Assembly: GCF_000187995.2 (NCBI RefSeq)
Contig: NZ_AEUW02000001.1
Coordinates: 930,001 to 994,000 of the forward strand
Origin: Streptococcus macacae NCTC 11558
Lineage (GTDB): Bacteria; Bacillota; Bacilli; Lactobacillales; Streptococcaceae
DNA length: 64,000 nt
Reading direction: 5' to 3'
The notes under the pieces are model-generated. The model saw only the letters and a list, made by a program, of their open reading frames with translations, was not told the DNA's origin and did not search any database. Shown in pieces: positions 9,906 to 19,980 of this stretch; the first letter of the stretch is position 1; every line of letters starts with the position of its first letter. Both the position numbers and the translations under genes were made by a program.

Positions 9906-10952
9906 TTATTTAAACTGTTCTGCAAAACGCATGTCTCCTTGATAGAAACCACGAATATCATTGATGCCGTAACGGAGCATAGCTACGCGTTCCTGACCAA
10001 GTCCAAAAGCAAAGCCTGAATATTTCTTAGAATCAACACCGCTCATTTCAAGTACTTGCGGATGCACCATCCCTGCACCCATGATTTCAATCCAGCCAGT
10101 TTGCTTACAAACATTGCAGCCTTGACCGCCGCATTTAAAACAAGAAACATCTACTTCTACGGATGGCTCCGTAAAAGGAAAATAACTAGGACGCAGCCGG
10201 ATGACGCGATCTTTCCCAAACATTTTTTGAACAATAAGCTGCAGCGTGCCTTGCAGATCAGCCATAGAAATGTTTTTTCCTACAACAAGCCCTTCTATCT
10301 GATGAAATTGATGGGAATGAGTTGCATCATCTGTATCCCGACGAAAAACACGCCCTGGCGAGATCATTTTTAAAGGTCCCTTGGAAAAATCATGTGCATC
10401 CATTGTGCGGGCCTGAACTGGACTCGTATGAGTACGCAAAAGGATCTCTTCAGAGATATAGAATGTGTCCTGCATATCACGTGCTGGATGATCCTTGGGT
10501 AAATTCATCCTTTCAAAGTTATAATAATCGCTTTCTACTTCCAAACCATCTACAACCTGATAGCCCATACCGATAAAAATATCTTCAATTTCTTCTCTGA
10601 TCTGACTGATAACATGCCGATTTCCAAATGGAATTCTGCGGCCCGGAAGGGTCACATCAACGGTCTCTTTTTCTAATTGTGCAGCTACTTTTTGCTCCTC
10701 TAAAAGAGCTGCTGCTTCTTCAAAAGCTTGGTTAAGAACATCACGGGCTTCATTGACATGCTTTCCGATGATAGGCCGCATCTCAGCTGAAACATCTTTC
10801 ATTCCCTTAAGAATTTCTGTCAAAACACCTTTTTTACCTAAGACAGAAACACGCAAATCCTGCATTTCTTTAGCGTTTTCATATTTAATAGTTTTTAATT
10901 TTGCTAAAGTTTCTTCACGCAAGGTCTGCAATTTTTCCTCAATAGTCGCCAT
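9906..10952 (-). CDS. pheS: Phenylalanyl-tRNA synthetase alpha subunit
   Basis: 347 residues from the ATG at 10952, preceded by AGGAGG. The frame remains open for 22 further codons upstream, but these overlap the T-box antiterminator/terminator, so they are leader, not protein. PheS is the catalytic class II subunit: a coiled-coil tRNA arm occupies roughly residues 1-85, motif 2 ([12 protein letters not shown], then RVFRRD) is near residues 180-215, and motif 3 is near the C-terminus ([17 protein letters not shown]). [13 protein letters not shown] segment near residue 270 adds a cysteine cluster common in Gram-positive PheS. First gene of pheS-GNAT-pheT. Confidence 0.97.
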   Translation of the reverse strand: MATIEEKLQTLREETLAKLKTIKYENAKEMQDLRVSVLGKKGVLTEILKGMKDVSAEMRPIIGKHVNEARDVLNQAFEEAAALLEEQKVAAQLEKETVDVTLPGRRIPFGNRHVISQIREEIEDIFIGMGYQVVDGLEVESDYYNFERMNLPKDHPARDMQDTFYISEEILLRTHTSPVQARTMDAHDFSKGPLKMISPGRVFRRDTDDATHSHQFHQIEGLVVGKNISMADLQGTLQLIVQKMFGKDRVIRLRPSYFPFTEPSVEVDVSCFKCGGQGCNVCKQTGWIEIMGAGMVHPQVLEMSGVDSKKYSGFAFGLGQERVAMLRYGINDIRGFYQGDMRFAEQFK

Positions 10953-10969
10953 AATTCCTCCTAAACATG

Positions 10970-11172
10970 AAAAAACGCGTCTCACACTCACAAGCGGAGC
11001 GTTGACACGCGGTACCATCCGTTTTCTTTCAGCTGTTAGAGCTGAAACTTAATTTTCCAGTCCTTTCTTGAGTGAATTCACTAAACTTTCATTCAGCAGG
11101 CTTCCAGCCATGGCCTGCATTCTCTGTTCAATTGCCATAAAGTTACTAGTCTCAATAGACCTCTATTCAATT
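10970..11172 (-). promoter_or_regulatory. T-box riboswitch (Phe) of the pheS operon
   Basis: The minus-strand leader carries the T-box core TGGTACCGCG (11008-11017), a following terminator (CGCG stem ending in TTTTTT at 10970-10975), and a 5' stem I. Stem I closes as TTGAG with CTCAA, has an AGTA-type bulge (ACTAGTAA), and presents TTC (11074-11076), a Phe codon, as specifier. Uncharged tRNA-Phe would stabilise the antiterminator and allow pheS transcription. The specifier was chosen by eye from the folded stem. Confidence 0.88.
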
Positions 11173-11178
11173 GTTATT

Positions 11179-11207
11179 ATTTTATCAAATTTTAAAAACT
11201 TTCACAA
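11179..11207 (-). promoter_or_regulatory. Predicted promoter of the pheS T-box leader
   Basis: Minus-strand -35 TTGTGA (11202-11207), 17-base spacer, -10 TAAAAT (11179-11184), placing the start at the base of T-box stem I. Confidence 0.65.
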
Positions 11208-11219
11208 TAGCTAAGTTTT

Positions 11220-11510
11220 TCAGTCACCTCTCCAAGCTGCAAAGCCATCTTCAATATTTACCACCTTAAATCCTTGATCGTCTAAAAAATCACAGGCAGA
11301 TGCTGAACGGCCTCCCATTTGACACATAATATAATAGGTCTTTTCGGTATCCAGCTCTTTTGATCTTTCAATAAGCTGGCTCAGCGGTAGATTTTGCGCA
11401 CTAGGCACATGTCCTTGCTTAAATTCATCCGCTTCTCGAACGTCAATCAGATCCAACTTTTGCGCTTTTATTTCATCTTGTACTTGAGACATTGGAACTG
11501 AAATGTACAT
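11220..11510 (-). CDS. Rhodanese-like domain protein
   Basis: 96 residues forming a single rhodanese domain. The active-site loop reads CQMGGRS with the catalytic cysteine near residue 63, and the domain begins with LDLIDVREADEF. Rhodanese cysteines carry persulfide sulfur for thiosulfate/sulfide handling or tRNA thiolation; the real substrate is unknown. It starts 30 bases after the smc stop on the same strand with a good RBS (AAGGAG) and is probably the distal gene of the rnc-smc transcript. Cytosolic, with no signal peptide. Confidence 0.88.
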   Translation of the reverse strand: MYISVPMSQVQDEIKAQKLDLIDVREADEFKQGHVPSAQNLPLSQLIERSKELDTEKTYYIMCQMGGRSASACDFLDDQGFKVVNIEDGFAAWRGD

Positions 11511-11540
11511 TGGTCTATCTCCTTTTCTTCAGTACTCTAT

Positions 11541-14500
11541 TTAGGAAACTTTTTCAATTTCTTTTAGTTTCACGGATACTATTTTAGAGACCCCAGACTC
11601 CTGCATCGTTACTCCATAGATACTATCTGCAGCAGACATCGTCCCTTTTCGGTGAGTAACAACAATGAACTGGCTGGATTTATCAAAACGATTGAGATAA
11701 TCACCAAATCGTTTAACATTGGCCTCATCTAAAGCCGCTTCTACTTCATCTAAAATAACAAATGGAATAGTCTTTACACGAATAATAGCAAACAGCAAGG
11801 CTAAAGCAGAAAGAGCTTTTTCGCCTCCTGACATTAGATTAAGGGACTGGATTTTCTTGCCTGGGGGCTGTACCGAAATATCAATACCTGCTGAGAGCAG
11901 ATCGTTTTCTGTTAAAAATAAGTCAGCACGACCGCCGCCAAACATTTGAGTAAAGGTCGTTTGAAAACTTTCCCGTATCGCTACAAAGGTTGTCTTAAAA
12001 CGTGCCTTAACTTCATCATCCATATCATGAATAGTCTTTAAAAGGAGATTCTTAGCATCTACCAGATCATTTTTCTGACCGTTTAAGAAGGCCAAACGTT
12101 CAGATACTTCATCATATTGGCTGATAGCATCGACATTAATGGGACCAAGTTTCTTAATTTTAGTTTCAAGCTGTTTGAGATAAGTTTGAGCTGCTTCTGC
12201 GTTTTCGATAGCTTGCACTTGCTTTTTCGCTTCATCTAAGCTCAACTGATATTCTCCAGTCAAATCAGCTGCAAAACTGCGCAACTTATCTGAAATATTA
12301 TCTATTTCTGCCTCAAACTTGGTTTGCTGACGGATAAGTGTCTCATTTTGCTGATTCGCTTTTATAAGACTGCTTTCAACTTCCTCCAGCTGAGCCTCGC
12401 AATCCTCCAGATCAAAGCGATAGCGTACTAAAGCTTCTTCATTTTCAGCCTTTTTAGTTTGACTTTCAGACAAATACTGCTTTAAAGAAGGCAGACGGCT
12501 TTCATCTAAGTCTTCCTCCTGACTGGATAAGAGAGTTAACATTTGTTCTTCCTCTTTTTCCAAACGAGAAAGATCATCTTCTAAACGCCTGGTATTTGTT
12601 TGCTCAAATTGTTGTGTATTGCTTAGATCACGTTCAGAAAGACGGAGCTGTGCCAAGTTCTGATTTAAGCTGTTTGTCTTTTCTTGAATAAGAGACTTAT
12701 CTTCCTTGATTTGCGTCATTTGAAGATTAAGTTCTTCCTTATTTTTAGTAAGTTCCTGCAAGATCTGCTCTAAACCTGCTTTTTCTTTTTCTAGATCATA
12801 AACAGTCGCTTGATCATCAGTCTTGTCCAGCTGCTGATACAAAAGCTGCAACTTCTCTAAATGGTCTGTCAGCTGCTGATATTCAAATTCTACTTTTTGC
12901 AGAGCTAATCTTGCCTGTTCACCTTCTTCTTTTAAATCTGAAAGGCGCTTCTTTTTTTGCTTTAATTCCAGCTGTAATTCACCAACAGTCTTTTCCTGCT
13001 TGAGCTGCTCTGCTTCTAAAAGAGCTATATCTTTTTTCAAATGCTCTAATTCAGGTTTGATAAAAGCTGTATTGTTTTGACGGTTGGCTCCTCCTGAAAA
13101 AGAACCGCCCGGTCTGATTTCAGTTCCATCAAGCGTCACCAATCTTACTTGATAGCGAAGCTGTCTAGCAGCCTCATTGGCCTGATCTACTGTCTCAAAT
13201 ACAGCTGTCACTCCCAGCAAATTCTCAAAAATATGGGACAGTCTTGGCTCAAAATCAATCAAATTGCTTGCTAACCCAAGAAAACCTGGACAAGAACTTA
13301 AATTAGAAAAATGATGAGCTGATAGCTGCCGTGGTTTTATAGTGGTTAAAGGCAAAAAAGTTGCTCTGCCTTGACGGTTTTGCTTTAGAAAAGCAATTGA
13401 GCGTTTAGCAGCTGTTTCATCTTCTACAATAATATTTTGACTGCTGCCGCCTAGAGCAGTTTCAATGGCTGTCTGATATTTTTGATCAAAAGTAAGGTGT
13501 TCACTAACAGCACCGATAATCCCTGGTATTTTATCAGACTGCTGTAAGACAGCTCTGACTCCAGCAAAAAAGTTGCTGTGACTTTTCATAATGGACTCTA
13601 AACTATGCTGTCGGGCACGTTTTTCTTTTAGCGCATCTAACTGTTTAAACATGAGATCTTGTTTTTGATGATAGGCTGACTCTGCTCGTTTAATATCCTG
13701 AGCCAGATCCTGATAAGAGGCTAATAAAGTCTGAACCTTATCCTTTGCAGCGGTTAACTGCTGAGATTCTGCTTGCTTTTGCTCTTTTGCTTCCTGTAAA
13801 TCTTTCTTTAAGCGGCCTAATTCAGTCGATTTATTTTCTGACTCTTGCTTTTGGCTTTCAATTTCCGCTGTCAAAGCGGTTAATTTATTGGAAGTATCCG
13901 CCTCTTTTTGCATCAAGCCTACAAACTCTTCCCGTAAATTCTCAATGAGATGATCTGGGTCAGAAGCGAATCGTGAAAGTTCTTTTTCTAGATTTTGAAT
14001 AGCTGAATTTTTATGCTCAAGGTCTTTCGCTAATTGCTTTAAAACAGCTCTTTTTTCAGTCAATTGCTCTTTTAAAGCGGTCTTTTCTGCTGCTAATTGC
14101 TTGAGATTTTCCTCTGTCGTCTGCTTTTTTTCTTTTTTTTGCGTAGACTCAAGCTTAATTAATTCAATTTGCCGCTCATAATCACTTATCAAGCGTGTCA
14201 TTTCAAGCAAGTCTGCCTGTATTTGGTCAATCTGTCTGGACAGACGGTGGCGTTTTTCTTTTAAGGCTTGATTTTTACTTTCTAAAGAATCACGCTCTTG
14301 ATAATAAGTTTCTAAATCTTTTTTAACAGCTTCTAAATCCGTCTGGCTATCCTCCAGCTGTTTTTTATAACGGATAATCTGATAAACCAGCAAGTCCAAA
14401 TGGCGTTCTTTTCGCTCAGTATCTAAAACTAAAAATTCCTTAGCTGTTTCAGCCTGCCGTTTCAAGGGTTTTATCTGTGTTTCTAATTCGTGGATGATAT

Positions 14501-15077
14501 CCTCCAAACGCTCAAGATTGTCTTGGGTTTGGCTGAGTTTAGACTCTGTTTCCTTTTTGCGAGTCTTATATTTTAAGACTCCTGCTGCTTCCTCAAAAAT
14601 AGCACGGCGTTCCTCAGGCTTACTATTAAAAATTTCTTCAACCCGCCCTTGAGAGATAATAGAGAAGGAATCACGCCCCAAACCAGTATCCATAAACAAA
14701 TCATGGATATCACGCAGGCGGACTTTTTTCCCATCAATAAGGTAATCACTGTCACCATTACGATAAATATGACGCTCCACACGAAGCTCTTTTGAAGCAT
14801 CTTTAATAAAGCCATCACTATTGTCCAAGACAACTGTGACCTGTGCAAAATTTAAAGGATTGCGTTTTTCTGTTCCAGCAAAAATAACATCAGGCATTTT
14901 CCCACCGCGCAGGCTCTTGGCGCTTGACTCTCCCAAAGCCCAGCGCAGACTCTCTGTAATATTGCTTTTACCAGAGCCATTTGGCCCAACGACTGCAGTA
15001 ACCCCTCTGTCAAATTCAATCTTTGTTTTATCAGCAAAAGACTTAAAGCCTTGCATTTCAATTTCTTTTAAAAACAT
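11541..15077 (-). CDS. smc: Chromosome partition protein SMC
   Basis: 1178 residues, the standard length for SMC. It compacts and segregates the chromosome with ScpA/ScpB. Visible architecture: Walker A GPNGSGKS (residues 31-38), two long antiparallel coiled coils rich in E, K, Q and L (about 165-500 and 670-1015), a hinge between them (GIIGAVSEHL through the glycine-rich GGSFSGGANRQ), and the C-terminal head with the ABC signature LNLMSGGEKALSALAL and Walker B VILDEVEAALDEANV. The ATG shares one base with the rnc stop (TAATG), indicating translational coupling. No anomaly seen. Confidence 0.98.
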   Translation of the reverse strand: MFLKEIEMQGFKSFADKTKIEFDRGVTAVVGPNGSGKSNITESLRWALGESSAKSLRGGKMPDVIFAGTEKRNPLNFAQVTVVLDNSDGFIKDASKELRVERHIYRNGDSDYLIDGKKVRLRDIHDLFMDTGLGRDSFSIISQGRVEEIFNSKPEERRAIFEEAAGVLKYKTRKKETESKLSQTQDNLERLEDIIHELETQIKPLKRQAETAKEFLVLDTERKERHLDLLVYQIIRYKKQLEDSQTDLEAVKKDLETYYQERDSLESKNQALKEKRHRLSRQIDQIQADLLEMTRLISDYERQIELIKLESTQKKEKKQTTEENLKQLAAEKTALKEQLTEKRAVLKQLAKDLEHKNSAIQNLEKELSRFASDPDHLIENLREEFVGLMQKEADTSNKLTALTAEIESQKQESENKSTELGRLKKDLQEAKEQKQAESQQLTAAKDKVQTLLASYQDLAQDIKRAESAYHQKQDLMFKQLDALKEKRARQHSLESIMKSHSNFFAGVRAVLQQSDKIPGIIGAVSEHLTFDQKYQTAIETALGGSSQNIIVEDETAAKRSIAFLKQNRQGRATFLPLTTIKPRQLSAHHFSNLSSCPGFLGLASNLIDFEPRLSHIFENLLGVTAVFETVDQANEAARQLRYQVRLVTLDGTEIRPGGSFSGGANRQNNTAFIKPELEHLKKDIALLEAEQLKQEKTVGELQLELKQKKKRLSDLKEEGEQARLALQKVEFEYQQLTDHLEKLQLLYQQLDKTDDQATVYDLEKEKAGLEQILQELTKNKEELNLQMTQIKEDKSLIQEKTNSLNQNLAQLRLSERDLSNTQQFEQTNTRRLEDDLSRLEKEEEQMLTLLSSQEEDLDESRLPSLKQYLSESQTKKAENEEALVRYRFDLEDCEAQLEEVESSLIKANQQNETLIRQQTKFEAEIDNISDKLRSFAADLTGEYQLSLDEAKKQVQAIENAEAAQTYLKQLETKIKKLGPINVDAISQYDEVSERLAFLNGQKNDLVDAKNLLLKTIHDMDDEVKARFKTTFVAIRESFQTTFTQMFGGGRADLFLTENDLLSAGIDISVQPPGKKIQSLNLMSGGEKALSALALLFAIIRVKTIPFVILDEVEAALDEANVKRFGDYLNRFDKSSQFIVVTHRKGTMSAADSIYGVTMQESGVSKIVSVKLKEIEKVS

Positions 15078-15772
15078 TAAGAACCTCGCTGAAGTTTTTC
15101 AAGAGCTTTCTTTGCAGCTTCTTGCTCAGCTATTTTTTTCGATTTGCCATTGCCTTTACTTAAAATATCGTTATTGGCAGAAACAGCTACTTCAAAGTTT
15201 TTTTCATGTGCAGGTCCTGTTTCACTCACCACTTGATAATCAATCAAAATATCCCCATCAACCTGCAGCAGTTCCTGCAGGGCTGTTTTATAATCCATTA
15301 CCCGGTCATAATCGCCTGCTTCTACCAGCGGAATCATAATCTGATTTAAAAAGCTTTCAACGGCCTCAGCACCTGCATCCAAGAAAAGAGCTCCTAAAAA
15401 GGCTTCAAATAAATCTCCCAAAATCGTTGTTCGGCTGCGTCCTCCAGATCTTTCTTCGCCTTTTCCTAATTTAATGTAATGATCAAATCCACAGTTCTTT
15501 GAAAAACCTGCAAGGCTCTCTTCACGAACAATCATTGAACGCATTTTCGAGAGTTCTCCTTCAGCTTTATGAGGATATTTCAGAAATAAATATCTTGAAA
15601 TAATCAGCTGAAGAACCGCGTCTCCTAAAAACTCCAAGCGTTCATTATGTGAAATGTTTAGGAGGCGATGTTCATTAGCATAACTTGTATGCGTAAAAGC
15701 TGTTTCCAGCAATTTTTTATCAGCAAAAACAATACCAAATTGATTGGCTAATTTATCTTCTAGTGTTTTCAT
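15077..15772 (-). CDS. rnc: Ribonuclease III
   Basis: 231 residues from the ATG at 15772, which has AAAGGA at the proper distance; six codons further upstream there is another possible start without an RBS. RNase III cleaves double-stranded RNA in rRNA and mRNA processing. The catalytic signature [12 protein letters not shown] is near residues 38-49, followed by the second acidic cluster ([16 protein letters not shown]) and a C-terminal double-stranded RNA-binding domain from about residue 155 ([11 protein letters not shown] ... [16 protein letters not shown]). It lies between vicX and smc, the arrangement known for mutans streptococci. Confidence 0.97.
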   Translation of the reverse strand: MKTLEDKLANQFGIVFADKKLLETAFTHTSYANEHRLLNISHNERLEFLGDAVLQLIISRYLFLKYPHKAEGELSKMRSMIVREESLAGFSKNCGFDHYIKLGKGEERSGGRSRTTILGDLFEAFLGALFLDAGAEAVESFLNQIMIPLVEAGDYDRVMDYKTALQELLQVDGDILIDYQVVSETGPAHEKNFEVAVSANNDILSKGNGKSKKIAEQEAAKKALEKLQRGS

Positions 15773-15805
15773 GTAAATCCTTTCTAGCACTATTCTAACT
15801 GTTTT

Positions 15806-15846
15806 ATTATAACAAAAATTACTCAGAACAGCTATTTTCTGAGCAA
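15806..15846 (-). terminator. vicRKX terminator followed at once by an extended -10 for rnc
   Basis: On the minus strand TTGCTCAGAA (15837-15846) pairs with TTCTGAGTAA (15819-15828), followed by TTTTTG, a good intrinsic terminator. Immediately after it comes TGTTATAAT, an extended -10 at 15806-15811, about 34 bases before the rnc ATG. The operon boundary is therefore drawn here, with rnc-smc having its own start. The 155 bases between this and vicX hold no gene. Confidence 0.7.
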
Positions 15847-16002
15847 TTTAGATAAGACGCTGCTTATTTCTGAAGGTAAAATTGTTACCGTCTAAAAAAG
15901 AATCGTTAAATACTTTATGTTGAACCTCAAAAGAAGCAACAGTCTCCTGAAAGCAATTAAAGACAGATCAGCAATAATAAAAATTCTTCTGACATAAGTT
16001 CC

Positions 16003-16806
16003 TTAAATAGTCGTCAGAGGCGATGCTTGATCAGGTGAGGTATCATAAATCTTAAAATCATGATTAACTCCCAAATCAGCCTGCAGCAAACTATTTTCCA
16101 TCGTCATGTGAGCTAATTCTTTAACATTATTTTCCTTACTAAGATGACCTAAGTAAATCTTCTTTGTTTTATTACCCAAAGTTCGTATCATGGTTTCAGC
16201 ACCATCATCATTAGATAAATGTCCTTTATCCGACAAGATCCGCTGTTTTAGGCGCCAAGGATAAATGCCTGAACGTAAGATTTCGATATCATGATTAGCC
16301 TCAATCAAATAGCCATCTGCGTTTTCAATAATTCCTGCCATACGATCACTCACATAGCCTGTATCAGTGAGCATAACAAAACTCTTTCCATCTTTCATAA
16401 AGCGATAAAACTGAGGGGCTGCCGCATCATGGCTAACTCCAAAACTTTCGATATCAATATCACCAAAAGTTTTGACCTTCCCCATTTCAAAAAGATGTCT
16501 TTGACTGCTGTCAATTTGACCGATCATACCATCCATAGCCTGCCATGTTTCTTCATTGGCATAAATATCCAGACCATATTTGCGTGCCAAAACTCCGACT
16601 CCATGAATATGATCTTTATGCTCATGTGTTACCAAAAGGGCATCCACATCTGCTAGGCTGCGGTCAATTTCGCTCATTAGCTGAGCAAGTTTTTTACCAG
16701 AAAGACCGGCATCTACTAAAATCTTCTTTTTAGAGGTTTCAAGATAAAAACTATTTCCGCTAGATCCAGAAGCCAGAATACTAAATTTAAAACCTGATTC
16801 TGTCAT
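16003..16806 (-). CDS. vicX: VicX/WalJ metallo-beta-lactamase-fold protein
   Basis: 267 residues of the YycJ/WalJ/VicX family. The metal-binding motif THEHKDHIHG is at about residues 59-68, and further metal ligands are in FGVSHD and LTDTGYVSDRM. Members are metal-dependent phosphodiesterase/exonuclease-like enzymes tied to wall homeostasis and DNA replication-division coupling. It is cytosolic and shares one base between its ATG and the vicK stop region, so it is translated as the third gene of vicRKX. A terminator lies downstream. Confidence 0.94.
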   Translation of the reverse strand: MTESGFKFSILASGSSGNSFYLETSKKKILVDAGLSGKKLAQLMSEIDRSLADVDALLVTHEHKDHIHGVGVLARKYGLDIYANEETWQAMDGMIGQIDSSQRHLFEMGKVKTFGDIDIESFGVSHDAAAPQFYRFMKDGKSFVMLTDTGYVSDRMAGIIENADGYLIEANHDIEILRSGIYPWRLKQRILSDKGHLSNDDGAETMIRTLGNKTKKIYLGHLSKENNVKELAHMTMENSLLQADLGVNHDFKIYDTSPDQASPLTTI

Positions 16807-18152
16807 TATATGTCTTCATCTTCCTCCCATTCTTCATCCATTGTATTATCATTTTCATAAGGCAGAACAATTGTAAAAGTTGATCCTTCCCCTTCATCAC
16901 TGCTGGCCCAGATGTAACCATGATGCTGCTTAACGATTTCTTTAGCTATCGCAAGACCTAAACCCGTACCGCCTTGCGCTCTGCTTCTTGCTTTATCAAC
17001 ACGGTAGAAGCGATCAAAAATAAGCGGTAAATCTTTTTTGGGAATTCCAAGACCTTCATCTGAAATTGAAAGAATTAATTGAGTATCTGTTGTCTGGATA
17101 GTTACCGTGATTGTCCCGCCGTCGGGAGAATATTTGATGGCATTATTTAAAATATTATCAATAACTTGTGTCATTTTATCCGTATCAATCTCAATCCAAA
17201 CAGAATCCTCAGAGTAATCCCTAACAATCTCATACACTTTGCTTTCAGACTGCAGACTGATTTGATCAAATCGATCAAGAATATAATTCATATAAGCTGT
17301 AAAATTAGTCAGCTCTACATCTAAATGCGAAGTTTGATTATCAATGCGAGATAAGCTCAGCAAGTCTGAAATCATACGCATCATACGATTGGTCTCATCT
17401 AATGATACTTTGATAAAGCTTGGCGCGACAGATTCTGTTAAAGCACCATCATCCAAGGCCTCCAAATAAGACTTCACTGAAGTCAGCGGCGTACGCAACT
17501 CATGGCTAACATTGGAAACAAAGAGACGACGTTCACGCTCTTCTTTTTCCTGTTCCGTTGCATCATGCAGGACTGCAATCAATCCTGAAATAAAGCCGCT
17601 TTCACGGCGGTTTAAAGCAAAACGAATACGCAAAGTGATAAACTCATCGTTTTCATCGCGGCGATTCAGAGTAATCTCTGGGGTCTTTGTAATTAAATCA
17701 TTATAAGTATAACTATCATCTTCTAAAATATCAAGAATATTATATTCCAAGGCTTCTTCGCGGCTTAAATTAAGTTGTTTTTGAGCAGTTTCATTAATCA
17801 TAGTGATTTTGCCGCTGCGATCAGTAGCCAAAACACCGTCTGTCATATACGATAAGATACTTGTCAGACGGTTTTTTTCCTGTTCTAAATTTTCATGCGT
17901 CAAACGGAAAACTTCAGACAAATCATTAATGTTACTAACCAAATCAGACAGTTCAGGATTAGACTTCATTTCGAGTTTATCGGTATATTCTCCGGTAATC
18001 AAAGAACGCACTTTAGTATTTAACAATTTAATCTGATTGGTGTTTTTATATTCACGATAATTTAAAAAGATAAAGTAAAGAAACAGCAGAATAATAAGAC
18101 TTGCTAATAAAAGCCTTAAAAGCAAGGGAGTGGATTCAAATATATTAGTCAT
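16806..18152 (-). CDS. vicK: Sensor histidine kinase VicK (WalK)
   Basis: 448 residues. VicK phosphorylates VicR to control cell-wall, biofilm and stress genes. In order: one membrane segment (about residues 10-31) with essentially no extracellular loop, as is typical of streptococcal VicK; HAMP linker (about 33-85); PAS domain (about 95-200); HisKA with His217 in VSHELRTPL; and an HATPase domain with N, G1 and G2 boxes ([27 protein letters not shown]). The acidic C-terminus ends [10 protein letters not shown]. It overlaps vicR by 8 bases, indicating translational coupling. Confidence 0.97.
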   Translation of the reverse strand: MTNIFESTPLLLRLLLASLIILLFLYFIFLNYREYKNTNQIKLLNTKVRSLITGEYTDKLEMKSNPELSDLVSNINDLSEVFRLTHENLEQEKNRLTSILSYMTDGVLATDRSGKITMINETAQKQLNLSREEALEYNILDILEDDSYTYNDLITKTPEITLNRRDENDEFITLRIRFALNRRESGFISGLIAVLHDATEQEKEERERRLFVSNVSHELRTPLTSVKSYLEALDDGALTESVAPSFIKVSLDETNRMMRMISDLLSLSRIDNQTSHLDVELTNFTAYMNYILDRFDQISLQSESKVYEIVRDYSEDSVWIEIDTDKMTQVIDNILNNAIKYSPDGGTITVTIQTTDTQLILSISDEGLGIPKKDLPLIFDRFYRVDKARSRAQGGTGLGLAIAKEIVKQHHGYIWASSDEGEGSTFTIVLPYENDNTMDEEWEEDEDI

Positions 18153-18852
18153 ACGATTTCATATAATAGCCCACACCGCGTCTTGTTAAAATATACTCCG
18201 GACGGCTCGGTGTGTCTTCAATTTTTTCACGCAAACGTCTAACAGTGACATCAACTGTTCGCACATCTCCAAAATAGTCATAACCCCAAACGGTTTCCAG
18301 TAAGTGCTCCCGAGTCATTACTTGACCCGTATGTGTCGCTAAATGATGCAGCAATTCAAATTCACGATGGGTTAGCTCCACTTCTTCACCGCGCTTTTTC
18401 GCTATAAAGGCATCTGGCAAAATCTGCAGCTCACCAATAACAATTTCTGGTATACCAGAAGCATTTTCTTCAGCTACTGCCGTTTCAATGTTTTCAGTAC
18501 GGCGAAGATGTGCCTTGATACGTGCCAGTAACTCTCGGTTTGAAAAAGGTTTTGTAACATAGTCATCTGCGCCGATTTCAAGGCCGATGACCTTATCAAA
18601 CTCGCTGTCTTTAGCAGACAGCATGATAATAGGGACATGGCTGCTTTTTCTGATTTCTTTTGCCACTTCTAGACCATCTAACTCTGGCAGCATTAAATCC
18701 AGAATGATTAAATCAGGATTCTCCTCTTCAAATTTTGCTAAGGCCTCACGACCGTCAAAAGCTGTAATCGTATCGTAGCCCTCCTTGGATAGATTGAATT
18801 TGATAATATCCGAAATCGGCTTTTCATCATCAACGATTAAAATCTTCTTCAT
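18145..18852 (-). CDS. vicR: Response regulator VicR (WalR)
   Basis: 235 residues from the ATG at 18852 (RBS GAGG); a longer frame of 14 more codons lacks an RBS. OmpR-family regulator: receiver domain with acidic D8/D9, phospho-acceptor Asp52 ([12 protein letters not shown]) and Lys101-type conserved lysine in YVTKPFS, then a winged-helix DNA-binding domain from about residue 135. VicR is essential in most streptococci and controls peptidoglycan hydrolases and, in S. mutans, glucan-binding and sucrose enzymes. First gene of vicRKX; divergent from the ABC transporter at 19198. Confidence 0.97.
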   Translation of the reverse strand: MKKILIVDDEKPISDIIKFNLSKEGYDTITAFDGREALAKFEEENPDLIILDLMLPELDGLEVAKEIRKSSHVPIIMLSAKDSEFDKVIGLEIGADDYVTKPFSNRELLARIKAHLRRTENIETAVAEENASGIPEIVIGELQILPDAFIAKKRGEEVELTHREFELLHHLATHTGQVMTREHLLETVWGYDYFGDVRTVDVTVRRLREKIEDTPSRPEYILTRRGVGYYMKSYD

Positions 18853-19019
18853 TATAATACCTCGCAAAATGATAGAATTTAACCAACAAGACAATTTCTG
18901 AACTGTGACTCATTTTTCAAATAAACAATTCAATTTATTTGAAACTTATTAGAAAACTTCTATGCATTTTTCATTCTTATTTTGCTCCAAACCTTATCAT
19001 TTAAAGCAATTCCTCACTC

Positions 19020-19048
19020 ATTATAACAGATTCATAAGCAAATGAAAA
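19020..19048 (-). promoter_or_regulatory. Predicted promoter of vicRKX
   Basis: Minus-strand extended -10 TGTTATAAT (hexamer at 19020-19025) and a weak -35 TTTTCA (19043-19048) 17 bases apart. It implies a leader of about 160 bases before vicR. The remainder of 18853-19106 is AT-rich and holds no gene. Confidence 0.55.
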
Positions 19049-19106
19049 ACAACAAGTTTGTTTCAAATATTATAAAAAGTTATCTTACTGAATTTTCTGA
19101 AAATAT

Positions 19107-19135
19107 TTGACAAGAAAAAATTTATATGCTAGAAT
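19107..19135 (+). promoter_or_regulatory. Predicted promoter of the glnQHMP-type operon
   Basis: Plus-strand -35 TTGACA (19107-19112), exactly 17 bases, -10 TAGAAT (19130-19135); transcription would start near 19142. Confidence 0.75.
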
Positions 19136-19151
19136 TCTAAAGAAAAAGACT

Positions 19152-19170
19152 ATGTTAGAAAAGCTAACAA
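19152..19170. promoter_or_regulatory. GlnR-box-like operator
   Basis: ATGTTA, seven bases, TAACAA: this fits the GlnR consensus TGTNA-N7-TNACA. It lies just downstream of the predicted start of the transporter operon, where a bound repressor would block transcription when glutamine is plentiful (inference). Confidence 0.7.
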
Positions 19171-19197
19171 TAATTCTAATGATCAAGGAGAAAAACT

Positions 19198-19980
19198 ATG
19201 GCACTTATTAGCTTTAAAAATGTTGAAAAATACTATGGAGACTATCACGCTCTTCGCAATATCAATCTAGAAGTGGAAAAAGGACAAGTTGTTGTCCTGC
19301 TTGGGCCATCAGGTTCAGGTAAATCAACACTTATCCGGACAATTAATGCTCTTGAATCAATTGATTCAGGATCCCTTACAGTAAATGGACACGAGGTAAC
19401 ATCTGCCACAGCAAAAGATTTAGTGCAGCTCCGAAAAGAAGTTGGAATGGTTTTTCAACACTTCAACCTCTACCCTCACAAAACTGTGTTAGAAAATGTT
19501 ACGTTGGCCCCTATCAAAGTCCTTGGTATGGAAACAGCCAAAGCCAATGCCTTAGCTGAAAAATACTTAACATTCGTAAACATGTGGGATCGTAAAGACT
19601 CCTATCCTGGTATGTTATCAGGCGGTCAAAAACAGCGGATTGCAATAGCGCGCGGATTAGCCATGCAGCCTGAATTGCTGCTTTTTGACGAGCCTACTTC
19701 TGCACTTGATCCTGAAACGATCGGAGACGTCTTAGCCGTTATGCAAAATCTAGCCTATGAAGGTATGAATATGGTTGTCGTCACTCATGAAATGGGCTTT
19801 GCTCGTGAAGTAGCTGATCGTATCATCTTTATGGCTGACGGTGAAATTTTGGTAGATACGACAGATGTCAATGGCTTTTTTGAGAATCCACAAGAAGCCC
19901 GTGCTCAGCAGTTCCTAAGCAAAATAATCAATCACTCCAGTGAAAAAGTTAATATCAATAAAAAAGGAGAAGGTCAATGA
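19198..19980 (+). CDS. glnQ: Polar amino acid (glutamate/glutamine) ABC transporter ATPase
   Basis: 260 residues. ATP-binding subunit energising uptake of acidic/amide amino acids. Walker A GPSGSGKS is at residues 36-43, the Q-loop near FQHFN (86-90), signature LSGGQ at 140-144, Walker B LLLFDEP at 160-166 and the H-loop in VVTHEMG. It is the first gene of a four-gene plus-strand operon and its stop overlaps the next start by four bases (ATGA). By position beside vicR it corresponds to the glutamate transporter operon glnQHMP described in S. mutans. The 15-20 residue C-terminal extension is lysine-rich. Confidence 0.93.
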   Translation: MALISFKNVEKYYGDYHALRNINLEVEKGQVVVLLGPSGSGKSTLIRTINALESIDSGSLTVNGHEVTSATAKDLVQLRKEVGMVFQHFNLYPHKTVLENVTLAPIKVLGMETAKANALAEKYLTFVNMWDRKDSYPGMLSGGQKQRIAIARGLAMQPELLLFDEPTSALDPETIGDVLAVMQNLAYEGMNMVVVTHEMGFAREVADRIIFMADGEILVDTTDVNGFFENPQEARAQQFLSKIINHSSEKVNINKKGEGQ

